Notes: generated by a model not told the origin, from the sequence alone. A stretch of 48,803 nt of DNA from Bacteroides sp. (GCA_023666905.1 JAMPBC010000001.1:734604-783406); one strand, 5' to 3'; shown: positions 10,560-19,395, numbered from the stretch's first letter. A program made the numbers and translations.

Positions 10560-10619
10560 TGGGAACCAAGACCCGCCACTTTGAACAATGACAAGCGGGT
10601 GTAATAAACCAATTAGAAA

Positions 10620-11012
10620 ATGTTACGTAGATTTGTCGCACTTGGAGTTGCAACTGTTTTATATTTTGCCAACGTTGTTGCTCAGACTCCGGCTACCGAT
10701 GCTCTGTCAGGGCTCACTGCTTCAATTGAAGCGCTTGCCGATTATAATGAAATTGAAATGAAAGTGTCGCATTCAATAAACGGCGATACATTGTTGATAC
10801 AAGCAGAAATGACTGACGAGGAGGACAGCATTGACTACATTGCCGGTTATCTTGACCGTGAAGGTGCTTTGAAAATGCTCGGACCGGTACTGTCGCCAGT
10901 GTTGGCTTCAATGCCCGGGATTGCAATTGTGCAGGGCACCATAACCGATGCCAATGGTCAATTTATGACCATTAAGTTTACGGCCGAGGAGATAACGTCC
11001 GGGAAAAAATAA
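10620..11012 (+). CDS. Small secreted protein of unknown function
   Basis: 130 aa. Residues 1-22 form a signal peptide ending near VVAQT, so the product is exported. The mature part of about 108 residues is acidic, with a predicted alpha/beta mix (IEMKVSHSINGDTLLIQAEM; DSIDYIAGYLDREGALKML; KFTAEEI). I do not recognise a family. It stands alone between guaB (divergent) and tRNA-Pro, behind a clear promoter, so it is very probably a real expressed gene. No terminator was evident in the 185 bases after it, so it may run into the tRNA gene. Confidence 0.75.
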   Translation: MLRRFVALGVATVLYFANVVAQTPATDALSGLTASIEALADYNEIEMKVSHSINGDTLLIQAEMTDEEDSIDYIAGYLDREGALKMLGPVLSPVLASMPGIAIVQGTITDANGQFMTIKFTAEEITSGKK

Positions 11013-11149
11013 AACATGGACGAACCAATCAATATGGCGAGATGTGTAAACACTATTTAACATTTGGATTTACGGCTTTGAATGAGCGATGATTGCGCTT
11101 TGAAATTGATGCTGGAAAAACGAAACGTGAAAAATATTTTTGCGAAAAG

Positions 11150-11181
11150 TTTGCACGAAATCAAAAATAGGCTTACCTTTG
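11150..11181 (+). promoter_or_regulatory. Promoter of tRNA-Pro, Bacteroidota type
   Basis: TTTG at 11150-11153, a 20-base spacer, then TACCTTTG at 11174-11181. This is a near-ideal match. The start would be near 11188, about 10 bases upstream of the mature tRNA. Confidence 0.8.
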
Positions 11182-11197
11182 CATCGCAAAACCAATT

Positions 11198-11273
11198 CGG
11201 GGTGTAGCTCAGCCCGGTTTAGAGTACGCGTCTGGGGGGCGTGTGGTCGCAAGTTCGAATCTTGTCACCCCGA
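11198..11273 (+). tRNA. tRNA-Pro (anticodon GGG)
   Basis: Cloverleaf folds by eye: acceptor CGGGGTG/CACCCCG, D stem GCTC/GAGT, anticodon stem CGCGT/GCGTG with loop CTGGGGG, T arm GCAAG-TTCGAAT-CTTGT, discriminator A. The anticodon GGG reads CCC and CCU proline codons. CCA is not encoded. The D-loop is long at 11 bases. It is flanked by a good promoter and a terminator. Confidence 0.95.
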
Positions 11274-11275
11274 CT

Positions 11276-11317
11276 TTGAAAGCTGGAAATCAATGGTTTC
11301 CGGCTTTCAATTGTTTT
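11276..11317 (+). terminator. Rho-independent terminator after tRNA-Pro
   Basis: Stem TTGAAAGCTGGAAA (11276-11289) and TTTCCGGCTTTCAA (11297-11310): 14 bp with one U-G wobble and a 7-base loop, followed by TTGTTTT. It begins three bases after the tRNA. Confidence 0.8.
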
Positions 11318-11404
11318 AGGCCGTTGGCAACAGAGCCCACGCCAAGCCGGGGCGAGGATGCGTGGCCGTGAAACCGATTGCAACAATTTGAATTTCAATA
11401 TTAT

Positions 11405-12601
11405 ATGAACTCACACATTCCATTGGCTGAAGTTGACAAGTTGCCGGCCGTTGTAAAAGAAATGTTTATAACATGGCGTGATTTCCTTTTCCGGCGGGTT
11501 AAGTTCAATATGCCCGACAGCCCGATTCATGCGGCATATCACTGCGAGAGGGTGCTTATGTATGCACTTATGGTTGCATGGAAAGAGGTAGGCGATGACA
11601 AACGAGTGTTGAATGCGTTGGCTCATGCCTCAGTGTTTCACGACACGCGCCGACAGGATGAGTATCTCGATACCGGCCATGGAGCACGTGCTGCTGTGTA
11701 CTATTCGGAGTTTTGCCGCGGCAACAGCGATGTGGAGTTCATGCCTGAAGCTGAACTGGCAATGCGTTACCACGACATTGATGACAAGACTGGAATCAAG
11801 GCCATTCGTGACGCTAAAAACATCGATACGGAGCGTGCTTTGTTGATTTACAAAATATTTAAAGATGCTGATGCGCTTGACCGTTGGCGCTTGGGTAACT
11901 ATGGATTGGACCGGAAATTTTTGCGCACTGCCTCGGCCAAGACACTTGCCGACTACAGCAAGCGAATTGTAAACCTGACTATGTGTGAGCAGCTGCGCAA
12001 TGATATAGAGCAAGCGGTGAACAAATCCATGGCCCCGAAACGGAGGCTGCTGCTTGTTGTTGACCCGCAGGTGGATTTCATTAACGGCTCGCTTGCCGTG
12101 GACGGAGCAGAGAGGGCGATGAATAAGCTTGCCGAATTTATAAGTCAAAGCAACTCCAGATATGTGCATAAAATCGTAACTGCCGATTGCCACCCGTATA
12201 ACCACTTTTCATTTGCCGAGCAAGGTGGCCCATGGCCGCGCCATTGCGTGGCCGATACTGTTGGAGCTGCTCTGTGGCAACCCGTGGTGGATGCTCTTTA
12301 CTCCACCGAGGGTGGAGTAACTGTGCTGCATAAAGGGATGGATGCCATGCGGGAAGAATACTCCATTTTCAAAAATGCGGAGGCAGCTGCCCGAATAGCA
12401 CGCATAATTGAAGAGGCGCGAATTGAGGAAGTGGAAATATGCGGTATTGCCGGGGATGTTTGTGTGTTGAACACGCTATTTGATGGCATGAAGTTGTTTC
12501 CCGGCATTGAGTTTGTTGTGCTCAAACGATTTTCACCTTCGATTGACGGGGGCGAAAAACTATCGGAAGCAATACGAGCCAACAACCTGTCGCACTATTG
12601 A
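11405..12601 (+). CDS. HD-domain hydrolase fused to a nicotinamidase-type amidohydrolase
   Basis: 398 aa from the ATG at 11405; the frame opens at a TTG at 11378. Residues 1-200 are an HD-type metal phosphohydrolase-like domain with H46, H79-D80 (VFHD), H123-D124 (YHD) and D154/D156. Residues about 213-398 are an isochorismatase/nicotinamidase fold: catalytic D221 (VVDPQVDF), K310 (LHKG) and C353 (GDVCVLNT), plus metal ligands D261, H263 and H280 region (TADCHPYNH; WPRHC). Nicotinamidase (PncA) converts nicotinamide to nicotinate for NAD salvage. The HD substrate is unknown; a nucleotide or NAD-cycle phosphate ester would fit, but that is inference. Stand-alone PncA is about 200 aa, so this is a genuine fusion. 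It converges on the MFS gene, overlapping by 7 bases. Confidence 0.85.
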   Translation: MNSHIPLAEVDKLPAVVKEMFITWRDFLFRRVKFNMPDSPIHAAYHCERVLMYALMVAWKEVGDDKRVLNALAHASVFHDTRRQDEYLDTGHGARAAVYYSEFCRGNSDVEFMPEAELAMRYHDIDDKTGIKAIRDAKNIDTERALLIYKIFKDADALDRWRLGNYGLDRKFLRTASAKTLADYSKRIVNLTMCEQLRNDIEQAVNKSMAPKRRLLLVVDPQVDFINGSLAVDGAERAMNKLAEFISQSNSRYVHKIVTADCHPYNHFSFAEQGGPWPRHCVADTVGAALWQPVVDALYSTEGGVTVLHKGMDAMREEYSIFKNAEAAARIARIIEEARIEEVEICGIAGDVCVLNTLFDGMKLFPGIEFVVLKRFSPSIDGGEKLSEAIRANNLSHY

Positions 12602-13794
12602 TTTAAGTCGGCCGGGATTCTCTTTGACAAGACAGCAAACAAGGTGACTATGACAGCCAGGGCCAAAAGTACCCAGGCGGTTGTGTGCATTATCGAGCCC
12701 ATGCCCACGAGGGGTGAAACCACGGCGCCGAATATATAGCCTCCGAGGCCCAACAGAGCTGAAGCGTCGCCGGCGCTGTCGCGTCCTTCGTTCATGGCCA
12801 GAGTGTTTCCGGCAGTGAACACCATTCCAAGACAGAATAGCATTGGCAACAACAGCAGTTCGTATAGAATAAATGAATCGCAGAAAAGCAGAACGGCGCT
12901 CTCGCACGCCACGGCAATAAGTACGAGCACTCCGCCAATAAATGCTGCTTTTTTAAGCAACTTGAACTTCAAGGCAGCCATTGACCCTACGGCTATCATG
13001 AGCGCATTTCCACCCATGATGCACCCGAATGCATCCTGCCGGAAGCCGAAGTGAGTTTGCATGATGAATGGCGCCGATGAAATGTAGGCAAACAGAATGC
13101 CGAGTGCCGCTCCTTTAAGGCCTACATGCACCATGAATCGATAGTTTCTCACAAGTTTGCCATAACGTTTGAATGCATCCCAAACGCTTCCGCTTTGACG
13201 CTCCGAGGCGGAAAGTGTTTCCTTGAGCTTGGGCGAAAAGGCAAGCAAAACCACGCCAAGCACGGCGAGAACAACGAACACACTTTTCCAGCCCCAATGT
13301 TGCGACAGAAAACCTCCGATTACAGGAGCACTTGCCGGCGCGATTCCGTTGATTGCTCCAACAATGGCCATTGTTTGGGCTAAAGCACGGCCTGCGTAGA
13401 GGTCGGCAGGAATGGTGCGTGCAAGAAAATAGCATCCCGATGCACCGAGACCCTGAACCAAACGGAACCCCAAAAAAGCATGGATTGTGGGGGAGAATAC
13501 ACTGGCAACGGCTGCAATTATAAACAACAAAGTTGACCAAATGAGCACAGGCTTTCTGCCGTACTTGTCGCTGATGGGGCCGAGCAACATCTGTCCTGCA
13601 CCAAGGCCCACCATGCCCATGGTGAGTCCTAACTGAACAGTGGGAACTGAACAGTGGAAAAACTTGGTCATTGACGGTAGCGATGGCAGATACATGTCGT
13701 TGACGAACGACCCGAATGCACTGAGCCCCACAAGGTAAGCTATGATAAAAACGTAATTGACAACAATTCCGTTGCGCGTGCTTGGCTGATTCAT
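12595..13794 (-). CDS. MFS multidrug efflux transporter, Bcr/CflA type
   Basis: 399 aa with about 12 hydrophobic helices, usual for the DHA1 drug:proton antiporters. The motif A region reads LGPISDKYGRKPVL in loop 2-3. MGLGAGQMLLGPISD, GFRLVQGLGASGCYFLARTI and GAINGIAPASAPVIGGFL match the Bcr/CflA pattern. It probably exports small toxic compounds by proton exchange across the inner membrane; the substrate is unknown. It lies downstream of aspD on the same strand but is separated by a strong hairpin, so it may need its own promoter, which I could not identify. Its stop overlaps the end of the convergent HD/nicotinamidase gene. Confidence 0.9.
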   Translation of the reverse strand: MNQPSTRNGIVVNYVFIIAYLVGLSAFGSFVNDMYLPSLPSMTKFFHCSVPTVQLGLTMGMVGLGAGQMLLGPISDKYGRKPVLIWSTLLFIIAAVASVFSPTIHAFLGFRLVQGLGASGCYFLARTIPADLYAGRALAQTMAIVGAINGIAPASAPVIGGFLSQHWGWKSVFVVLAVLGVVLLAFSPKLKETLSASERQSGSVWDAFKRYGKLVRNYRFMVHVGLKGAALGILFAYISSAPFIMQTHFGFRQDAFGCIMGGNALMIAVGSMAALKFKLLKKAAFIGGVLVLIAVACESAVLLFCDSFILYELLLLPMLFCLGMVFTAGNTLAMNEGRDSAGDASALLGLGGYIFGAVVSPLVGMGSIMHTTAWVLLALAVIVTLFAVLSKRIPADLNQ

Positions 13795-13830
13795 TTTGTT
13801 TCAGGGGTTTATGGTGGACGGTGGGTTTGT

Positions 13831-13871
13831 AAAGGCGGACCTTGATACAGCATTGTTAATCAAGGTCCGCC
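13831..13871 (-). terminator. Hairpin terminator after aspD
   Basis: Perfect 13-bp stem GGCGGACCTTGAT (13834-13846) / ATCAAGGTCCGCC (13859-13871) with a 12-base loop, 18 bases past the aspD stop. Only TTT follows on the minus strand, but the stem is long and GC-rich. Confidence 0.75.
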
Positions 13872-13888
13872 ATTAAAAGTCCTAACGC

Positions 13889-15523
13889 TTATTTGCTTTT
13901 AAGATAGTTGGCGTGGTACTCATCGAGAATTTTTCTGATTGCCGTGCCAATCTTCAAGTAGGCGTCGCGGTTCAAATTGGCAAGGGACGCTCTCACTGAC
14001 CACTTGGGTCCGTCGAAGCCGTCGCCATTAAGGAGCACAACGGCAGTTTCATTGGCCAGGCGAATCACAAAGTCAAGCGGTTCATAGTTCTTTGTGAGAT
14101 AGTCGGCGAAGTCCTGTCCGTAGAACTTCTTTGCCCAGACCATAAGGTCGATTTCACTGTAATAACCGGCGCGATAGGGGTCGGGAAGCAGAGTGAAACC
14201 GGTGGTGCTCCAAAGTGCATCGAGACGGGCATGAATCATGTTTATCAACTTAGGCTGAAGCTCTTCGTGATGCAGATAGGCAAATGCTGCAAAGAGAGCC
14301 ATCTGAATCTGCTGGGGTGTTGACAAGCCGGCGGTGTGGTTCAGGCCCACAAGTCGACTGTCGGCCACGAGACGGTCAACGAACTTAACCTTTTCAGGTT
14401 CGAGAGCCAGTGATTCATAGCGTTTGTTAAGCACAGCTTTCTCATCGGCCGAAAGCTTTTGCAGACGAGCATCAAACACATTGTCAGGCGCAAGAGCCAT
14501 GGTGGCAACACGCCATCCGGTTGCACCGAAATATTTTGAGAAGGAGTAGAGGCAGCAAGTGTTGTAAGGCAGTACATACATCAGCGATTTGAATCCGCTG
14601 ATGAAGGTTCCGTAAACATCGTCGGTTATAATCATCAAATCGGGATTGTCTTTTTTGACAATGTCCACAATCTGGTCAAGAGCCTCTTGCGAGAAGGTGT
14701 AGCTTGGCGGGTTGGAGGGATTGGTTATGCACACGGCTTTCACTGCCGGGTCGCGCAGTTTGTCAAGTTCTTCGGGAGGATATTGCCAATCGTGATAGCC
14801 ATCCTTTTCAACCTTGTTGGCACTGACATAAACCACATCGAAGCCGAACTGGTCAAGTTGTGGAATTTCAATGTAAGGTGTGAAGCAAGGGGTGAACAGG
14901 GCTAGCTTATCACCTTTCTTCATAAGGAAGTTCTGCTTGAGGGAGTCGAAAATATAGCACATGCCGGCAGTGCTTCCTTCGGTGGCGAACAAGTCATATT
15001 GAAGAGTTGAGTTGCCTCCACCCATGGCCCAGCGCAAATATTCGCGGACGGCGATTTCGGTATATTTCAAAATTCGGGGCGGGGTGGGGTAGTGGTCGCC
15101 CAAAATGCCGTCGACAAGTTCAAACACGAGTTCATCAGGGTCGGCTTTGAGCTCCTTGGTGAAGTGGGTGTAGAAATGGTTCAGCACTTTAGCACCTGTT
15201 TCATCGGCATGCTCTTTGAGGAATTTTTCAAAACGTCCGGCAACACCTTCCTGACAGGGCGATGTTGCAATGCCTATAGCTTCATCGTAGACCGTGCGGC
15301 TTGCTTCGTTTACGGCAAACTGGCCTAACAGGAAGAATGCCATTCGGGGGAACGATAGAAGCCAATTGGGGTTGCCGCGGCCTGCGTTAAGGAATGTTGC
15401 TGTGGAGCGCTGTGCGTCCTTTTCAGCGAGAGAAATCAACGTGCCCTTGATTTCAAAGGGACTCATTTCCTCAAGTCGTTTTTCATAATCACGATTCTCG
15501 GGGTTGGAGGGAATTTGACTCAT
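13889..15523 (-). CDS. aspD: Aspartate 4-decarboxylase / aspartate aminotransferase (bifunctional)
   Basis: 544 aa, the usual length for AspD, far longer than a plain class I aminotransferase. The PLP-dependent enzyme releases CO2 from the beta-carboxyl of L-aspartate to give L-alanine. The Schiff-base lysine is K330 in YSFSKYFGATGWRVA. PLP-pocket segments include ATEGSTAGMCY, CITNPSNPPSYTF and MIITDDVYGTF. The N-terminal 40 residues form the arm typical of the oligomeric beta-decarboxylase. It lies 41 bases downstream of aspT on the same strand, the classic partnership: cytoplasmic decarboxylation consumes a proton while AspT exchanges aspartate for alanine. A 13-bp hairpin ends the unit. 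Confidence 0.95.
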   Translation of the reverse strand: MSQIPSNPENRDYEKRLEEMSPFEIKGTLISLAEKDAQRSTATFLNAGRGNPNWLLSFPRMAFFLLGQFAVNEASRTVYDEAIGIATSPCQEGVAGRFEKFLKEHADETGAKVLNHFYTHFTKELKADPDELVFELVDGILGDHYPTPPRILKYTEIAVREYLRWAMGGGNSTLQYDLFATEGSTAGMCYIFDSLKQNFLMKKGDKLALFTPCFTPYIEIPQLDQFGFDVVYVSANKVEKDGYHDWQYPPEELDKLRDPAVKAVCITNPSNPPSYTFSQEALDQIVDIVKKDNPDLMIITDDVYGTFISGFKSLMYVLPYNTCCLYSFSKYFGATGWRVATMALAPDNVFDARLQKLSADEKAVLNKRYESLALEPEKVKFVDRLVADSRLVGLNHTAGLSTPQQIQMALFAAFAYLHHEELQPKLINMIHARLDALWSTTGFTLLPDPYRAGYYSEIDLMVWAKKFYGQDFADYLTKNYEPLDFVIRLANETAVVLLNGDGFDGPKWSVRASLANLNRDAYLKIGTAIRKILDEYHANYLKSK

Positions 15524-15564
15524 AGTTATTTTATATAAAGGTTGGTTATGAAGTTACGGTGATT

Positions 15565-17271
15565 CTACACAAACAGCAGTACCATTGCCACACCCATGAG
15601 AATGAGCAGTGTGTTGCCAATTGCGTATGTAATTGTATAGCCCATGGCGGGCACGGAGCTGTCGAGCTGAGCGGTGATTGCACCGAGTGAAGCGGTGGTT
15701 GTTCTGCTGCCGGCGCAGCATCCGAGATTTATTGCCGGGTGGAACTTAAACACTTTGTCGCCAAGAATCATTGCAATGATAAGCGGAAGTGAGGTGGACA
15801 CTACTCCCATCACCAGAATCATCCAGCCAATTTCCTTGATGCCGGAAATGAATGTCGGACCGCACTGGATGCCAATCACGGCAATGAACATGTTGAGACC
15901 AAGGTTGTTCATGAGCCATAAGGACGATTCAGGAATGATACCCACAGAGGGTTTCTTTGTCCGCAACCAGCCAAAGAACAGACCGGCGATAAGTGCGCCA
16001 CCTGATGTTGACAGGCTGATTGGAATGTTGTGTATGTTAAGGGTAACAGCTCCAACAAGGGCACCTATAACAATGGCCAGTGATACAAAGATAAGGTCGG
16101 TTTGGGTTGTGGGATGTTCTTCCACGCCAATCTCTTTAGCCGCTCCGCCAACTTCCTGAGGCAAACCTTCGATTGTGAGCATGTCGCCTTGCATAAGTTC
16201 GGTTTGAGCCAATACGGGAATGGGGACTCCACCCTGACGGGTGATTTGTTGAATCATCACACCGTACATATATGGTTTTCCACGGAGCTGGTCAACGGTC
16301 ATTCCGGCCGTTTTCTTTGTAACCATTACGCGTGTTTTCTCAACATTGAAGGTGAGCAGTTTTGCATCGTCAATTTCGGGCCCAATCCAGCTTTCGTCTT
16401 GAATCACAAATTCGTGGCGGCCTGAAATAACAATTTCATCGCCTTGATGAATCAGAAAGTCGGGGGTTGACGCAACAATGTCGCCGTTGGCTGCCGTACG
16501 GATTCTCTCTACAAACACTCTCCGCCCAAGCGATTTGAAGTGTTCTTCAATTTGCTGAACGGTGCAAGGAGTGCTGAAATGGTCGGCCGTGGCTTTATAG
16601 GCACGGAACAATATGGGACGGTTACCGTTGATGTACGCCGGGTCGTCGGACAAATCAGAGTGATTGAGCTGCTGCTCAAGCTCCTTTGTTTGCTGGCGCA
16701 CTTTCTTCAAGCCACCGAGCAACATAGGGCCGAGATTTCCCAGAATCCAGGCCGAGCCAATGGTACCGAAAACGTATGTCACGGCATAGCAAACAGGGAT
16801 AAGGTCAATAAGTTGTTTTTTCTGTTCATCGGGGATGTGGAGGGTACCAATGGTGTCGGTTCCCACACCAATCACGGCCGAAATGGTTTGGGCTCCTGCA
16901 AACAATCCTGTTGCAATAGCGGTGTTGTAGTTCATTATTTTCGCGCATGCCCATGTGACCACGAGGCACAGCGCGCACACCACAACGGCGAATATAACCT
17001 GCTTTATGCCCTGTCCCTTGATTGCCGACACAAACTGCGGACCGCATTTGTAGCCAATGGCAAAAAGGAAAATCAAGAAAAACAGAGCCTTTAGCGGAGC
17101 TCCGATGGGGATGTTAAGTTGACCTACTATCACTCCAACAAGAAGCACCGAGGTCACGGTGCCCAGCGAAAATGTTTTGTACTTTAGTTTCCCAAGGAGG
17201 AAACCGAGACCTATTGTAAGGAAAATAGGGATTGAGGGGTACGTCCTGAACGTTTCAACGAGCCACGACAT
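15565..17271 (-). CDS. aspT: Aspartate:alanine exchanger (AAE family)
   Basis: 568 aa inner-membrane antiporter. Two membrane-embedded halves, about 10-185 and 385-568, flank a large soluble region at about 200-375, the AspT/YidE layout. Conserved repeated segments are visible: FAIGYKCGPQFVSAIKG in the first half and IGIQCGPTFISGIKEIGW in the second, plus AGAQT / AGSRTTTASLG. It imports aspartate and exports alanine electrogenically, which with AspD generates proton-motive force. It is the first gene of the aspT-aspD unit. I found no TAnnTTTG promoter directly upstream, only a structured inverted repeat at 17310-17350. Confidence 0.93.
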   Translation of the reverse strand: MSWLVETFRTYPSIPIFLTIGLGFLLGKLKYKTFSLGTVTSVLLVGVIVGQLNIPIGAPLKALFFLIFLFAIGYKCGPQFVSAIKGQGIKQVIFAVVVCALCLVVTWACAKIMNYNTAIATGLFAGAQTISAVIGVGTDTIGTLHIPDEQKKQLIDLIPVCYAVTYVFGTIGSAWILGNLGPMLLGGLKKVRQQTKELEQQLNHSDLSDDPAYINGNRPILFRAYKATADHFSTPCTVQQIEEHFKSLGRRVFVERIRTAANGDIVASTPDFLIHQGDEIVISGRHEFVIQDESWIGPEIDDAKLLTFNVEKTRVMVTKKTAGMTVDQLRGKPYMYGVMIQQITRQGGVPIPVLAQTELMQGDMLTIEGLPQEVGGAAKEIGVEEHPTTQTDLIFVSLAIVIGALVGAVTLNIHNIPISLSTSGGALIAGLFFGWLRTKKPSVGIIPESSLWLMNNLGLNMFIAVIGIQCGPTFISGIKEIGWMILVMGVVSTSLPLIIAMILGDKVFKFHPAINLGCCAGSRTTTASLGAITAQLDSSVPAMGYTITYAIGNTLLILMGVAMVLLFV

Positions 17272-17309
17272 GGTGTGTGTTTTGAGGTTTGTTATAAATA
17301 AATTGTGTT

Positions 17310-17350
17310 TACATCGGTTACACTTCCGTTGCCTCGGTGTCTCCGATGTA
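17310..17350. repeat. Nested inverted repeat between the GH65 gene and aspT
   Basis: TACATCGG (17310-17317) pairs with CCGATGTA (17343-17350). Inside, ACAC pairs with GTGT across a 2x2 internal loop. It begins about 40 bases upstream of the aspT start. It could be a regulatory leader structure, an operator, or a transcription end for the GH65 gene; there is no T-run. Confidence 0.45.
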
Positions 17351-17382
17351 TATACAACAAACCCCTCTCTGAAATGGTTCTG

Positions 17383-17407
17383 GAAACTGGCTTTTTAGGC
17401 CGGTTTC
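17383..17407 (-). terminator. Possible hairpin terminator after the GH65 gene
   Basis: GAAACTGGC (17383-17391) and GCCGGTTTC (17399-17407) form a 9-bp stem with one G-T pair and a 7-base loop, 8 bases past the stop. There is no T-run on the minus strand, so the call is weak. Confidence 0.4.
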
Positions 17408-17415
17408 ACCCTCTT

Positions 17416-19395
17416 TTACCTCTTTCCGTTATGATAGATTCCGGTGGGTGTGGCCACGGTTATTCCTTTTACCGATTTTGGCAGTGTTGCCGGTTTTTGG
17501 GTGATACCATTGTCAGTTATGTCCAGTCCGGCATATCCGAACACCAAGGCTTGAATCAAACCTCCGGCTCCGGTCATAAAATAAGTGTGGTTGTTTCCCG
17601 GGGATTCCGACAGGTTATGGAACGGGCCCCTCAAATTGGGCTTATAGGAGCGTTCCACCAGGCGGCCGGCTTTTTCGCCGTTGCCCATACGCGCGTAGTT
17701 GACTGACATTGCCGAGTGGCTCATGGCAGGACCGTGCAGCGAATCTATTTTTGTGTCATAATAGCTGAGGTTCCGTTCAATTTCATCAGGCGAAGTCAGT
17801 ATTTCCAAGGGGAAGGCGAGCAATGCCACATCGGCCTGCTTTATTTTCTCACCATCATAACCTTCGTATTCGGCAATGATTTCTGTTCCGGGAATGTAGT
17901 GGAATTTTATCGCTTTTCTTACGTCGGTCCAGCTATCCGGTGCATTTAGTCCTAACACTGCGGCAGCTTTTTCGGCATAGTCAAGGGCTTTGACGGCGGC
18001 AGCATTGGTGAAAGCGTTGTCGTTGACACCTATGGCATATTCATCGGCACCGACCACGCTTTTAATGCTATAGCTTCCGTCGGGATTCTTTTCGGCGCGG
18101 CTTGTCCAAAAGTCGGCGCAATCGCGCAACAGAGGCCATGCCTTCTCGCGTAGCCATGTGGTGTCTTTGCTCGCGCAGAAGTATAGCCATGCACCGCGGC
18201 TCACGTCGGCCGTTACGTGATGTTCCAACGGGCCTGTCAGAGCGAATGTGGGCGTTGATTCCTCGCCAAGGTCGTCGCTCTCCCAGGGATACATGGCTCC
18301 GGCATAACCATGCGCGGCTGCACGTTTACGGGCCTGTCCGAGTGTGGCAATGCGATAGTTGACCATGTCGCGTGCCACTTCAGGCTGCAAAATGGCCATC
18401 ACCGGAAGAATCCATGTGTCAGCATCCCAGAAAATATGTCCATAATAATGCTTTGATGTCAACCCCATAGGTGCAATGCTTCTGCCTGACCCTGGTTGAA
18501 CCGATGAGTATAGATTATAGAGTGCTGCACGAGCGTGTTCCTGCAACTCGTCATTGCCCGCAATGCTCACATTGCCTTTCCAAAGCTCACTCCAGGCCGA
18601 GTTGTGTCGTTCCAGCAATGCCTCCGGCCCGGTGGTCATTGCATAAAGCACCTGACGCTCCGATTCATTCCATGGGTCGGCAAAGTCGGCCGTCGTTACT
18701 GTTGAAGCTACGGCCCACAGTTCGGCCGTTTCCCCCTTTTTCAGCGATTTAAGCACGCGGTAAGGCGATTCGGTTGTCCACCCGTCGGAGATAAATCCGA
18801 AGCTGCTCACCATGGCATCGACACCTTTATTATATGTGCCCTCAGCTCGGAGTATGTTTCTTGGCTTGTGTCCGGCCTTGAACTTTCGCTCTGAAATTGT
18901 TGCGTTGCCAATATGTTCCGGGATTATGGGAGAGTCTGTCACGGTTATGGTAACAGATTCAAGGGCTTTGACTTCTACCCGGACCAACGTGGCAAACGGT
19001 AAGGAGCGCAGAGCGTTGATGCTGCAGCGAACTTCGGCTCCGGGAATCGCATAGCTTGTGGTGACAGTGCCGTTGCTCATGTCCAGACTCTGCTGCCAAT
19101 TGCGAACCGGTTCTGATTTGCCATTGGCTGCGACAATGAGATTGACGGGCAGTATTGTTTCAATGACTGACGATATTTTGGTGCCATGGCCACGTTCCAC
19201 GGCTGTGGACGAGAACATTCGTTGAGGTTTCAGCCCGCTTTGGTCCATGACCAGACCTATTTGTCCGTTGCCAATTGCGGGGGCACTGTAGGTTGTTGAA
19301 TCGGCTTCAGTTGCAGTCAGAGTCCAACCGGTTGAGGCGCCCGCCACAGAAATGCCTATGGCGAGCGCTAAGGTGGTGATGATTGATTTTTTCAT
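17416..19395 (-). CDS. Secreted GH65-family alpha-glucosidase (kojibiose hydrolase / PGGHG-like)
   Basis: 659 aa with a signal peptide (about 1-20, ending VAGAST), so periplasmic or exported. An N-terminal beta-sandwich, about 25-270, precedes an (alpha/alpha)6 barrel. Barrel motifs are GHIFWDADTWILP (319-331), YPWESDDLGEES (369-380), EHHVTADVSRGAWLY (391-405) and VVGADEYAIGVNDNAFTN (447-464), which puts the likely general acid at E452. E597 in NLSESPG sits where inverting hydrolases carry the base, which argues for a hydrolase rather than a phosphorylase. The closest style is acid trehalase, protein-glucosylgalactosylhydroxylysine glucosidase or kojibiose hydrolase; substrate is not provable here. 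It overlaps the GH97 stop by four bases (ATGA), so the two are coupled. Confidence 0.85.
   Translation of the reverse strand: MKKSIITTLALAIGISVAGASTGWTLTATEADSTTYSAPAIGNGQIGLVMDQSGLKPQRMFSSTAVERGHGTKISSVIETILPVNLIVAANGKSEPVRNWQQSLDMSNGTVTTSYAIPGAEVRCSINALRSLPFATLVRVEVKALESVTITVTDSPIIPEHIGNATISERKFKAGHKPRNILRAEGTYNKGVDAMVSSFGFISDGWTTESPYRVLKSLKKGETAELWAVASTVTTADFADPWNESERQVLYAMTTGPEALLERHNSAWSELWKGNVSIAGNDELQEHARAALYNLYSSVQPGSGRSIAPMGLTSKHYYGHIFWDADTWILPVMAILQPEVARDMVNYRIATLGQARKRAAAHGYAGAMYPWESDDLGEESTPTFALTGPLEHHVTADVSRGAWLYFCASKDTTWLREKAWPLLRDCADFWTSRAEKNPDGSYSIKSVVGADEYAIGVNDNAFTNAAAVKALDYAEKAAAVLGLNAPDSWTDVRKAIKFHYIPGTEIIAEYEGYDGEKIKQADVALLAFPLEILTSPDEIERNLSYYDTKIDSLHGPAMSHSAMSVNYARMGNGEKAGRLVERSYKPNLRGPFHNLSESPGNNHTYFMTGAGGLIQALVFGYAGLDITDNGITQKPATLPKSVKGITVATPTGIYHNGKR

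Noticed and set aside
17310-17350. A named riboswitch upstream of aspT
   Set aside because: The stem-loop does not match any aptamer pattern I know, so I list it only as an inverted repeat.
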